NCBI RefSeq assembly: GCF_026659735.1
Contig: NZ_JANSKK010000005.1
Location: 307,377 to 371,376, forward strand
Source: Staphylococcus pettenkoferi
GTDB lineage: Bacteria; Bacillota; Bacilli; Staphylococcales; Staphylococcaceae
Length of the DNA stretch: 64,000 nucleotides
Reading direction: 5' to 3'
The notes beneath the pieces were generated by a model, which worked only from the letters and a program-made list of their open reading frames with translations, was not told the origin of the DNA and searched no databases. The position numbers were made by a program, and so were the translations under genes. This document shows, in pieces, positions 52,495-61,700 of the stretch; positions within the stretch are counted from its first letter, which is position 1; every line of letters starts with the position of its first letter.

Positions 52495-52995
52495 TTAAAT
52501 TTTGTGTTTTAAGTAAATCATCTCAAGCTTAATGAGCTCTGTGATGAACTGTGCGTAGAGCGGTTCTGGAGCTATTAACCTTAAAGATTTACGATATTGA
52601 AAGCAGAGATTGATGGCTTCAATCGTTGAAAGTTTGATTTCGACTTGGATGTGTTGTGCATCTTGATGAAGAATATGCGTTTGGTAAGTCTGCTTAATCT
52701 TCTTATATGTTTGATGTGTCATTTCATAGCTAACCGTTTCTAAATTATTTAGTGAGAGGTCAGTCTTATTTTTAATGAAATAACTATTTTCACTAAAGTT
52801 AAAATGGATTTCGTAGTCGAGCTCGTTGATGAGACTTTTCTCGTAAAAGTAATGTTTAATATTGCTAATATCACGTTGAATAGTACGACGATCAACTTTA
52901 AATTCTTTAGCAAGCAGTGCCGTATTTACTGTGTCGTGATTCAATAATTTCGTATAAATTTCAAGTAAACGGTATGCCTGTTCGATGATAACCAC
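52495..52995 (-). CDS. small HTH (DeoR/HTH_11-type) transcription factor
   Basis: It has 166 residues. A winged helix-turn-helix lies at about residues 8-60 (TVNTALLAKEFKVDRRTIQRDISNI). The rest lacks the sugar-phosphate domain of DeoR proteins, so its signal is unknown. GTG 52995 is preceded by GAGG at seven bases. Its targets are not obvious; the lipoprotein genes lie just downstream on the same strand. Confidence 0.75.
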   Translation of the reverse strand: MVIIEQAYRLLEIYTKLLNHDTVNTALLAKEFKVDRRTIQRDISNIKHYFYEKSLINELDYEIHFNFSENSYFIKNKTDLSLNNLETVSYEMTHQTYKKIKQTYQTHILHQDAQHIQVEIKLSTIEAINLCFQYRKSLRLIAPEPLYAQFITELIKLEMIYLKHKI

Positions 52996-53020
52996 CTCTT
53001 AACCTCTATAAATTCATTAT

Positions 53021-53052
53021 AAAAAACGACCTTAGACAGTTAAGGTCGTTTA
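53021..53052 (-). terminator. terminator of the gene at 53151
   Basis: ACGACCTTA pairs with TAAGGTCGT; on the minus strand TTTTTT follows. Confidence 0.85.
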
Positions 53053-53150
53053 GAATAAAGTTTGAAAACAATAAAATATTAAAATGTTAGGCGTGACGTT
53101 TGTTTGTAGAAATTTGAATGGTTGTGTAACGACGATATATGTCGCATGTG

Positions 53151-53405
53151 TCAGAATGTTTCGTGATAATAATGTTGAAGGACAAACCATTCGAGTAAAT
53201 CTTGTGGTGTAGGTGCGATGACCTGTAGTTCTTGAGCTGTGTGTGTTTCATGGCTTAATTCTGCATAAATTTGTTGGAAAAGCATCTCTAATTTACGCAT
53301 TTTGCACGACGTTTCAGTATCTTGGTGTTGCTCATAAACCTCTACGATAGTTTGAATGGATTGTTGCTTTCTAAGGAGAATGTTCTTAATTTGTGAATAC
53401 ATCAT
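53151..53405 (-). CDS. small hypothetical protein
   Basis: An 84-residue soluble protein predicted mostly helical (QQSIQTIVEVYEQH, CKMRKLEMLFQQIYAE). AAGGAGG lies nine bases before two adjacent ATGs. A strong hairpin sits in its leader at 53440-53467. Family not recognised. Confidence 0.65.
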   Translation of the reverse strand: MMYSQIKNILLRKQQSIQTIVEVYEQHQDTETSCKMRKLEMLFQQIYAELSHETHTAQELQVIAPTPQDLLEWFVLQHYYHETF

Positions 53406-53439
53406 CTCTCTAAACCTCCTTCCTTTTTTCGTTCGTCTC

Positions 53440-53467
53440 TAGATGTCGTCTGCTTTAGCAGTCGACA
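53440..53467 (-). other. leader hairpin of the gene at 53151
   Basis: GATGTCG and CGACATC flank CTGCT-TT-AGCAG, a near-perfect 13-bp stem with one T-T mismatch. It lies about 15 bp upstream of the AAGGAGG of the minus-strand gene and has no T-run, so an mRNA stability or regulatory role is more likely than termination. Confidence 0.5.
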
Positions 53468-53535
53468 TCATTCTTCAGCTCTTTTAATAGAAGGAGTTAT
53501 AAAGATTAGAAAGATATAAAAAGGACGTGAAAAAT

Positions 53536-53571
53536 GCGCTCGCTTCAAATTTTGAAATTTGAAGCGAGCGC
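53536..53571. repeat. 17-bp perfect palindrome GCGCTCGCTTCAAATTT
   Basis: GCGCTCGCTTCAAATTT (53536-53552) and its exact complement (53555-53571) are separated by 2 bases. It is very GC-rich at its base compared with the surrounding DNA. No coding gene precedes it on either strand within range. Confidence 0.7.
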
Positions 53572-54144
53572 GCGGAATTTTAGGAATTTGTAAATTCCAA
53601 ATCTATATTTTGAATTCGGTACAGCTTTATGAAAGGATAGAGAGAGGTTTAATCAGATTTCGGATTTGAGCAGGCATGCAAAGGTATTTTTTATCAATAC
53701 AGCCTTTAAAAGTCAGTGTCTTGTTACAAGAGGGACTACATATTGAAGTCATAAAGGGGCATACCGCAACATCCATAAGAAAGTTGCAAATATATCACAT
53801 AAGAGAGAAAAGTATTTTCAATAAAATTTTGAAACTAGGTATAAAAACAACTATTTTTAATGTTACACTAGTAGATGATGCAATAAGAGTAAGCATAAAC
53901 CATTTTTGGACATACAATTTAGTGAAAGTCAATAGATTGTTGCATTATTCTTTAATAAGTTATAAAAATCTGTCGTGCAATAAAATGTAACAATGTCACT
54001 ATTAACAATGTAATTAGTTGTCTGTTAGAATGGAAATAAGGAATTACAAGCGGAAACGAATTCCGAGTTTGGCGAAAGGAATAATAAACTTTATCTTCGC
54101 AACAGGATTCGAATTTGACAGCTGTAAGATTTTGAGGTGAAGTC

Positions 54145-54356
54145 ATGAGTTTTTACGAATTTTTACAAAGTTTCGTGGGAGATGACACGCCATTAGGAAA
54201 GCTTGCAGACTACGTAGAACAAGATGTTAATTTCCCAAAGAAGAAACCATACCGGAACATATATTGGAGTACTTTAACGAGCAACCTTTAGTGAAAGAAC
54301 AGTACATCGAGACAGTGAAACGCTCTCTATCAGTGTTTGAAGATTTATTTCAATAA
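54145..54356 (+). pseudogene. YozE family (SAM-like) protein, frameshifted
   Basis: GAGGTGAAGTC leads to ATG 54145 and MSFYEFLQSFVGDDTPLGKL, then NFPKK. Near 54240 the frame is lost: the original frame reaches a stop at 54289. Restoring one A gives KKETIPEHILEYFNEQPLVK and on to VKRSLSVFEDLFQ, ending at 54356. The rebuilt protein of about 70 residues resembles the YozE/UPF0346 SAM-like family. A one-base deletion in AAGAAGAAA best explains it. Too short in either frame to be picked up as a normal gene. Confidence 0.7.
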
Positions 54357-54359
54357 ATA

Positions 54360-54397
54360 AAAAGGGAGAAGTTATGGACGGATTAGTCCATAACTTC
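54360..54397 (-). terminator. terminator overlapping the stop codon of the gene at 54383
   Basis: GAAGTTATGGAC and GTCCATAACTTC form a perfect 12-bp stem; on the minus strand TCCCTTTTTATT follows. The stem includes the last sense codons and the loop holds the stop. Confidence 0.85.
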
Positions 54398-54646
54398 TTT
54401 ATTATCAGCTACGGATTGTTGTTCCATAGCTTGATAAACAGTCGCCTTGAACACATCTTGTGTGTAGAACTGGCGCTGATTATCGACTGAGAAAGGCTCG
54501 AGAATGTTGTTGTCGACCCAATGAGCGATGAGCTCAAGTGGGTATCCAGCTTCTAACATCTCTTGTTCGTCAGTTATCAGCTGGCTCCAATCCAAATCAA
54601 TCTCTTTCGGATCAATTTGGATGTCATTTTCTTCAAATTTTGCCAA
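54383..54646 (-). CDS. hypothetical protein, paralogue of the gene at 56439
   Basis: An 87-residue acidic soluble protein. Shared features with its paralogue are LEAGYPL, a Trp two turns later, NNI, PFSV, FYT, VFKATVY and the C-terminal VMD. I chose TTG 54646, eight bases after AGGAGG and matching the paralogue's start; the longer open frame reads through the leader hairpin. Family not recognised. A structured leader lies just upstream. Confidence 0.72.
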   Translation of the reverse strand: MAKFEENDIQIDPKEIDLDWSQLITDEQEMLEAGYPLELIAHWVDNNILEPFSVDNQRQFYTQDVFKATVYQAMEQQSVADNKEVMD

Positions 54647-54676
54647 TGTATCAGCCTCCTCACTAATCAAATTAGC

Positions 54677-54721
54677 GGAGAGGCTTGCCCCGGAGAGACT
54701 CGCTAAAAAGCAAGCCTCTCC
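54677..54721 (-). other. structured leader upstream of the gene at 54383
   Basis: GGAGAGGCTTGC (54677-54688) and GCAAGCCTCTCC (54710-54721) form a perfect 12-bp stem. A third related copy, GGAGAGACTCGC, lies in the loop (54692-54703), so an alternative fold is possible. No T-run follows on the minus strand. Confidence 0.55.
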
Positions 54722-54730
54722 ACAGAGCAA

Positions 54731-55053
54731 ACAATCCTAAGATTGATCTTCTACATTGTCGTTAATTAAGGAATGAAGAAAGGTGAGCCTTTCTCATTAG
54801 TAACTATTGCTCAATTGTGTGGGATTTAAACATAATTTCAATTTAAACCTCTATTATTCTTCTTAAATATACTCTCTTTTTAAATAACAACGCATTAGTT
54901 TTTACCGATAAACATAATGAAGGATTCCCAACTCCCAATCATTACTTTAGTTAATCAATAGCGCGGAACGTTTTAACTTAAACAAATAGTATAAATAATA
55001 TGTGTGAATCAATTTGAAGTACACAACGATTAACTCATAGTGAGGTGAAGGAT
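54731..55053. other. 323-bp spacer between the minus-strand gene at 54383 and the MFS gene
   Basis: It holds a hairpin GAAAGG-TGAG-CCTTTC near 54777-54792 and AT-rich DNA with TATAAA near 55000 that may serve the MFS gene. No gene is seen. Confidence 0.45.
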
Positions 55054-56256
55054 ATGGCTCACAAATCACAAGTACAAGAGCCTTTATGGACGCGTGACTT
55101 TATCAACGTTACCGTCGTGAACTTTCTGATGTATATGGTTCACTTTGCGCTATTCGTAACAGTGACATCTTATACGATACATGCGTTCCACACGAGTGAG
55201 AGTCTCGGTGGGCTAGCGGCAGGTATCTTTATCATCGGCATGCTCTTTGGACGTTTGGTTGCCGGACGTTTCATCGACTCGATTCAACTGAAATACATGC
55301 TGATCTTTGGCGTCATCTTCTCATTCGTTGCCGTGGCACTCTACTACACCGCAGCAACACTCGTAATACTCTATGTCGTGCGTTTCATCCATGGCCTCGC
55401 ATTCGGTATCGGATCTAACGCAACAAGTTCTATGGCATCTAAAGTTGTGCCAGCCTCTCGTAAAGGGGAAGGCATCGGTTATTATTCATTAAGTAATATT
55501 CTCGCATCAGCAATCGGACCATTTGTGGGAATACTCATCTCTCAACAAGCAAGTTTCCAACATATCTTTCTATTTGGGCTCATCTTTATCGTTATTGCAT
55601 TTATCCTATCATTATTTATTAAACGCATTCCGGTTGCACGTTCAAACGATAAACAGAATCAACCTAAAGGGTGGAAAGCATTCCTTCAACCCGAAGCGCT
55701 ACCGATCTCAATCGTTATCTTTATTATAGGTATTTGTTACTCAAGTATTCTTTCCTATATTAAAAGCTTTGCGGAGACGATGGATCTGGTTACTGCATCT
55801 AGCTTATTCTTTATATTCTATGCGGTGATTTCATTCATTTCCCGTCCTTTCACAGGTAAAATATTCGACCACAAAGGGGCTAACTTTATCATGTTCCCAA
55901 CATTTATCCTCTTTGCGCTTGGGCTCATTACATTAGCTAGCTCAGTGAACACGTGGTTGATTATTCTTGCTGCTATTTTTGTCGGCTTAGGTTACGGTAC
56001 ACTCGTTCCTAGTAGTCAGACGATTGCGATTCAACAATCACCAGCAGATAAGATGGGATTAGCAACATCTACATTCTTTATCTGTTTAGACTTAGGCTCA
56101 GGTATCGGTCCGTTCGTCTTAGGTTTCGTTATTTCAGCCATTGGATATCGTTGGCTCTATATTGCAATAGCTATCGTCGTCTTATTGGCTATGTGTCTCT
56201 ACTATTATGTACAAAGACGCTATCGTTACACGAACCCCAATACTCATACGTCTTAA
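55054..56256 (+). CDS. MFS family transporter
   Basis: A 400-residue membrane protein with 12 hydrophobic helices. The major facilitator loop motif between helices 2 and 3 is GRLVAGRFIDSIQLK, and a related loop SRPFTGKIFDHKG is seen in the second half. Drug or small-molecule efflux is likely by family; the substrate is unknown. I chose ATG 55054, eight bases after GAGG; the GTG at 55045 overlaps that site. It is flanked by the two paralogous small genes, both on the other strand. Confidence 0.9.
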   Translation: MAHKSQVQEPLWTRDFINVTVVNFLMYMVHFALFVTVTSYTIHAFHTSESLGGLAAGIFIIGMLFGRLVAGRFIDSIQLKYMLIFGVIFSFVAVALYYTAATLVILYVVRFIHGLAFGIGSNATSSMASKVVPASRKGEGIGYYSLSNILASAIGPFVGILISQQASFQHIFLFGLIFIVIAFILSLFIKRIPVARSNDKQNQPKGWKAFLQPEALPISIVIFIIGICYSSILSYIKSFAETMDLVTASSLFFIFYAVISFISRPFTGKIFDHKGANFIMFPTFILFALGLITLASSVNTWLIILAAIFVGLGYGTLVPSSQTIAIQQSPADKMGLATSTFFICLDLGSGIGPFVLGFVISAIGYRWLYIAIAIVVLLAMCLYYYVQRRYRYTNPNTHTS

Positions 56257-56266
56257 GACTTTACTC

Positions 56267-56304
56267 AGTTCCTATGCGAAGTCATTTCGTGTAGGAGCTT
56301 TTTT
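56267..56304 (+). terminator. terminator of the MFS gene
   Basis: AGTTCCTA pairs with TAGGAGCT (one T-G pair) and is followed by TTTTTT. Confidence 0.82.
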
Positions 56305-56422
56305 ATATTGTATAGGGAAGTTGATGAGGAAATTTCATTTTCTGCGGTACAAACGACTTTAGAGGGAAAGCCGTCTTATTTTTGTAAAAATGAATGTGCG
56401 GGGCGTCTTATAAATAAGAAAG

Positions 56423-56447
56423 ATGGACTAGCCAAAGACTAGTCCAT
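56423..56447 (-). terminator. terminator overlapping the stop codon of the gene at 56439
   Basis: ATGGACTAG and CTAGTCCAT form a perfect 9-bp stem; the upstream arm is the final Met-Asp-stop codons. On the minus strand CTTTCTTATTT follows. Confidence 0.75.
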
Positions 56448-56705
56448 TACTTTCTTATCATCGTCTTGAGCTTTTTGGCTCATGACATGATAAACAGTCG
56501 CCTTAAACACTTCTTTAGTGTAGAAATGGCGTTTACTGTTTTCAACAGAGAAAGGTGCAATGATATTGTTCTCGATCCAATTGACGAGTAAGGCCAGAGG
56601 ATAACCTGCTTCGAGTAACTCCTCTTCGTCAACTGTGGCCTTATCCCAGTCAATGTTGAGTTCTTTAGGATCGAGGGCTATGTCGAAATGCTCTTGTTCA
56701 GACAT
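56439..56705 (-). CDS. hypothetical protein, paralogue of the gene at 54383
   Basis: An 88-residue acidic soluble protein. The conserved core runs LDPKELNIDWDK, LLEAGYPLALLVNWIENNII, PFSV, FYTKEVFKATVY and ends DKKVMD. GGGAGG lies before ATG 56705. It and its paralogue flank the MFS gene, both on the opposite strand. Family not recognised; the shared C-terminal core suggests a small fold of three or four helices. Confidence 0.74.
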   Translation of the reverse strand: MSEQEHFDIALDPKELNIDWDKATVDEEELLEAGYPLALLVNWIENNIIAPFSVENSKRHFYTKEVFKATVYHVMSQKAQDDDKKVMD

Positions 56706-56953
56706 GCGTTATCAATCCTCCCAATAAGTATTGGGACCGCCAGTAATTGTGCCTATTCACGCAGCCTTTCTCTACCGTCAGTATAACGACTTTTTTATTA
56801 AAAATACAAAAATTTTACTTGTGTAGACTTATAATTTGTTCACTACTCCATTTGGCTTTGCAAGTAAAATCATCGGACTTTGACAATATCATTGATAATG
56901 GTAAGCTTTGAACTAACTATTGAAGAAACTAGGAATACAAAGGAGGAGATAAG

Positions 56954-57427
56954 ATGGATACGGCGTATATCGCAGGCGGTTGTTTATGGGGCGTACAGGC
57001 TTTTATGAAGATAATTCCGGGCGTGAAAGAGACGGAAGCAGGACGAGTGAACGGAACGACTTCGACACTCGACGGCGAGTATGATGGTTATGCTGAAGCG
57101 GTGAAAGTTACTTTCGATCCTAATGAGGTGACTGTGTCACAGTTAATGGAATATCTATTTGAAATCATTGACCCTTATAGCGTGAATCAGCAAGGTGAAG
57201 ATGTAGGATTGAAATATCGCACAGGTTTCTATAGCGAGTCCAAAGCACATCTAAGCGAGGCGCAAGACTTTATTGATCAATTTGAAGATCATCATTTGAT
57301 AGCGACAGAAGTCTTGCCGTTAACCAACTATATTCCGAGTGCAGACGAACATCAAGACTATTTAGATCGTCATCCAAATGACTATTGTCACATTCCACAA
57401 CGCGTATTTGATAAATATAAAAATTAA
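56954..57427 (+). CDS. msrA: peptide-methionine (S)-S-oxide reductase
   Basis: MsrA repairs oxidised methionine in proteins. It has 157 residues. The active-site motif is GGCLWG (residues 8-13), with Leu in place of the usual Phe. EVTVSQLMEYLFEIIDPYSVNQQGEDVGLKYR-type substrate and GDVGxQYR regions follow. No clear C-terminal resolving Cys pair is present. AAGGAGG precedes the ATG. It stands alone, between two terminator-bounded units. Confidence 0.9.
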   Translation: MDTAYIAGGCLWGVQAFMKIIPGVKETEAGRVNGTTSTLDGEYDGYAEAVKVTFDPNEVTVSQLMEYLFEIIDPYSVNQQGEDVGLKYRTGFYSESKAHLSEAQDFIDQFEDHHLIATEVLPLTNYIPSADEHQDYLDRHPNDYCHIPQRVFDKYKN

Positions 57428-57522
57428 TATCATGACAACAACAAATATTTTATTAATATTTGAAATTAGAGATTAATTACTTTTAAATAGGGGATAGAAA
57501 TAGGAAAGGAGGTTACATATTT

Positions 57523-58224
57523 ATGAAAAGAACAGCAGAAAAAGTCCTTTCATGGATAGGTATTGTATTTGGAATACTTGGAATTATATTCTTTTTCTTA
57601 GCTAAACCACTATTTAATCCAGATAAAGTTGATACTGATGCGGTAAATGCTGGTAAAAGTGCTGAACAAGCGCGACAAGGTGCTGAAAATATGTCCGCGG
57701 CCATGACTACAGGAGTAGTGACATCAATCATCGCACTTATATTAGCATTGATAGCAGTCTTCTTGATTAAGAAGAATCGTATTGCTGCAGGCGTATTACT
57801 CATTATTGCAGGTATTATTGCATTCTTCTCAAATTGGATTTGTACTATTCTCTTCTTAATTGCAGGTATTATGATGTTGGTTAGAAAGAAGAAGAACCAT
57901 AAACAAGATGATATGCACAGAGAGAATCAAGATAGTGTTTATCATGAAGAAGCAGGTAAACAATATAGTGGTCGCGATGATCATCAACATGATGGACGCC
58001 CTGATTTCACAGAAGCTAATGAGGAACAGAAAGAACCGACACAGTTTGGAACTACGAAATTAGAGGATAATGCTTCAGAACGTACTGGAACAGGGTTTAC
58101 TGAAGCTAATAGTAACGAACATCAAGAAGCGCGTTTCGGTAAAGAACATACAAGTGAGGATATGAAAGAAGATTTGCAAGAGAAAGGTGACGATTTACAC
58201 GTCAAAGATCCTCGCGATAAATAA
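57523..58224 (+). CDS. DUF4064 family membrane protein
   Basis: A 233-residue paralogue of the gene at 13250. Four hydrophobic segments lie at about residues 8-28, 60-87, 90-110 and 112-123, with a hydrophilic Glu/His/Asp-rich tail of about 110 residues. The tail twice carries an FTEAN-xx-(E/Q) motif, an internal duplication. AAAGGAGG precedes the ATG. Function unknown. Confidence 0.78.
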   Translation: MKRTAEKVLSWIGIVFGILGIIFFFLAKPLFNPDKVDTDAVNAGKSAEQARQGAENMSAAMTTGVVTSIIALILALIAVFLIKKNRIAAGVLLIIAGIIAFFSNWICTILFLIAGIMMLVRKKKNHKQDDMHRENQDSVYHEEAGKQYSGRDDHQHDGRPDFTEANEEQKEPTQFGTTKLEDNASERTGTGFTEANSNEHQEARFGKEHTSEDMKEDLQEKGDDLHVKDPRDK

Positions 58225-58772
58225 TATTTTTGTGATAGACCTACAATTCTGACTGATGGTTAGGATTGTGGGTTTTTGCTATGTCAAAAGCTTGATAAAG
58301 TGTATTTGTGAAAAATTTACGAAAATTTTTTGTAAGACATTTTCGGAACGAAAGTACGAGATTTAGTTACTTAAGTTCGTTGCTCCTATAATAAAACAGT
58401 TTATCAATAATTATTATTAAAATAAGTTCCCATTCATTTGTTAAAGCACAAGATATGCTTTATTTTTTTATGCACAGTTTCTCAATAAACATGCGCGTTA
58501 TCAATGGAATTCTCAATTAGACTACATAATTATGATTATTAATTGCTTCTTGCTATTAAAGTTTAAGGAACTCAAATAAGGTTTTCATTAAAATAAGAGA
58601 AATGTTTATATACCTTGTATATAAGCAACAAAGTATTAAAACTATATAGATGAATAAATAAATTATTCAAAATAGAATTGACTAGTGCAAACTATAGTTG
58701 TGTGGTATAGTTAAGTCGTCAGATAATGACTTCAAGAAATAACACATTTTATACTATAGGGAGGATCATTCT
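58225..58772 (+). other. 548-bp leader region of the SD-repeat adhesin
   Basis: After the terminator of the DUF4064 gene there is an orphan terminator-like hairpin, AAAGCA-TGCTTT followed by TTTTTTT (58443-58469), with no gene before it, so a small RNA could end there. TGGTATAGT near 58710 is an extended -10 candidate; TTGACT lies 22 bp upstream of TATAGT, too far for a standard spacer. GGGAGG precedes the adhesin start. Confidence 0.45.
58239..58278 (+). terminator. terminator of the DUF4064 gene
   Basis: CCTACAAT pairs with ATTGTGGG and is followed by TTTTTG. Confidence 0.75.
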
Positions 58773-61700
58773 TTGAGAAACAAGAAGAGAAAAGGGAGAT
58801 TAGATTTCCTACCGAATAGACAGAACAAATACTCTATTCGTCGTTTCACTGTAGGGACTGCATCAATCTTAATTGGTGCCACTCTTATCTTTGGTGCAAA
58901 CAGTGATGCCAAAGCTGCTGAAGATACTGAAGCGAACAGCAGTCATTCAGTAGGTAATAATGATAAGGGTGAAGGTTCTGCTAAGGAATCAACTGAGGCT
59001 GAAGCGGTATCTAACCCTGAAACAACTGATACAACGTCACACGACACGCAAGCAACAGAAACAGAAGCATCTCAAGCAACTGATGAAGCATCCTCAACTG
59101 AACAATCAGTTCAAGATGACCAAACTCAAGAAGAAGCAACTGATGCTCAAACTGAACAACCTTCTCAACATGAAACGAAAGCATCTAACGATGATAATTC
59201 TTCATCTCAAGTAGACCCATCTACACAACAGAAAGAAGATCAATCTACGGAGCAAGCTTCTAAAGAAACTGAACAAGTTCAAACTGAAGAGGCAGCTCAA
59301 TCTGTTGAGAATAATAAAGAAATAACACAATCTTCTAATAATAAAGTAGAAACTCAAGATACACATGCGGATATCAATGCAGTTGAAGATCGCACTTCAG
59401 CAGTAGATTACTATGCGAAGACTACTGGTGTGTCAAATGAGGAAGCAGAACAAGCTATCGATGATTTGAATATCGATACAACAAAAGCGTCTGCTGAAGA
59501 AATTAAACAAGCTGTGTTATTTGAAGCACTTAAAAAATATAGCGACGAGCAAAATCAAAATCCAGTAGCTGTACGTGGTTATGCTGGATTTAGAGCTGCA
59601 CCAGATGATACAGTAGTTGATGCGCCTATTTATGTAGAAGTAACAGATGCTGAATCACATAACCCAGGTTATGAAAGTACTACTACTAAACCAGGTGTAT
59701 CAGTAGATCTTGATCAAACTGGGGATAATGATATGCCAGAAGGTTCTGAATACGATTTTGCAAAAAATGGTTTGCCTTCTGGATGGACAGGTTCGATAGA
59801 TCAAGAAACTGGAACTATCACTGTTACTCCTCCGTTAGATGCACAACAAAATAAAAGTTATCCTATTAAAGTCATAGTAACTTATCCTGATGGATCTAAA
59901 AGTAGAACGTTATCACCTCGAGTAAAAGTATTATTTGATGATTCACGTACTTATCATCCAGGATATGAAGAAAAAACTACGACGCCAGCTGTATCAGTAA
60001 CAGTTCCTCAAACGAAAGATACTAATGTGCCTGAAGGAACTAGATACACTATTAAAGAATTACCAAGTACATGGACAGCAACAGTTGATGAACATACAGG
60101 TGAACTAGTTGTTACACCTCCAGCATCAGCTAACCCAGGAGATTACGCTGATATCATTCTCAAAGTATTCTATCCAGATAATAGTACTAATGAAACTAGT
60201 GCACGTGTACATGTAATTGCTAATGATACACTTTCACATGATCCAGGCTATAAGGAAGTATTTACTTATCCTGGTAAGACAGTTAAGTCATCTCAGGGAA
60301 ATGATACAAATATGCCAGAAGGCTCAGTATACTCTATAGCTCCAGGTTATGAAATACCAGAAGGTTGGACTATAGATTTAGATTCTCATACCGGTGAAAT
60401 TACTGCTACTGCCCCTGAGATAATTAATCCAAACACTTCTATTGGTGTAACAGTTCTTGTAACTTATCCAGATGGAACAACAGATAGTCCTAATGCACGT
60501 ATTACAGTACTTGCAAATGACGCTCAAAAATATAATCCAGGTTATGAAGATTCATTTACACATCCTGGTGTAGCAGTTTCAGTAGATCAGACTAAAGACA
60601 AGGACATACCAGAAGGAACTAAATATGAATTAGATGCACCTAATCTAGTGTCAGGTTGGACTGCTACAGTAGATCCAACGACAGGTAGAATTACAGCTAC
60701 ACCACCATTAGATAGTGATGAGAATTCATACATTTTTGTTCCAGTAAATGTAACATATCCAGATGGCACTGTAGATAATGTACGTGCTAGAGTTACAGTA
60801 AAACTTACTGATGCTGAAAAACATTATCCTGGTTATACACCTAAAACAACACAACCGGGTCAATCAGTAGACGTACCACAAGTAGCAGATAAAGCGATAC
60901 CTAGTGGTACACAATTTGAAGTTTCAGGTAATGTACCTGAAGGTTGGACAATCAATGTAAATCCAAGTACAGGAACAGTAACAGCTACCCCACCAGCAAA
61001 TGCAAATTCAGGAGATGTAGCTCTTGTTCCAGTTAAAGTAACATATCCAGATGGTTCAACGGATACTGCAAACGCAAAAGTAACTGTTATCGCCACAGAT
61101 GCTCAAACAAACGACCCAGGTTATGACCCTAAATCAACAAAACCAGGTCAACCAGTAGAGGTACCACAAACGAAAGATTCAGATCTACCAACAGGCACTC
61201 AATTCGAAGGCCCTAAAGATGTACCAACGGGTTGGACGGTAGACGTAGATCCAAATACAGGTAAGGTAACTGCAACACCACCAGCAGATGCAGATCCAAA
61301 CACAAGTGTCGACATTCCAGTAACAGTTAAGTATCCAGATGGTTCAACTGACACTACAAATGCGAAAGTAACAGTAACGCCAAATGATGCACAAGATAAC
61401 GACCCAGGTTATGACCCTAAAACGACTAAACCAGGTCAACCTGTAGAAGTACCACAAACAAAAGATCCAGAACTTCCAACGGGCACACAGTTCGAAGGCC
61501 CTAAAGATGTACCAACAGGCTGGACAGTAGATGTAGATCCAAATACAGGTAAAGTAACAGCGACACCACCAGCGGATGCAGATCCGAATACAAGTGTTAA
61601 TATTCCTGTTACAGTTAAGTATCCAGATGGCTCAACTGAAACTACGAATGCGAAAGTGACAGTGACGCCAAATGATGCACAAGATAACAACCCAGGTTAT

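Larger units (their letters stand above)
53406..54144. other. 739-bp gene-poor region with two strong palindromes
   Basis: It holds the hairpin at 53440-53467, the 17-bp palindrome at 53536-53571 followed by GGAATTT-GT-AAATTCC, and AT-rich DNA. A 104-codon open frame at 53676 has no ribosome binding site and unusual codon content, so I do not call it a gene. The region may contain decayed DNA or a small RNA. Confidence 0.5.

Noticed and set aside
53676..53990. 104-codon open frame in the gene-poor region
   Set aside because: No ribosome binding site before its ATG, and its Ile/Lys-rich content is what AT-rich noncoding DNA gives.
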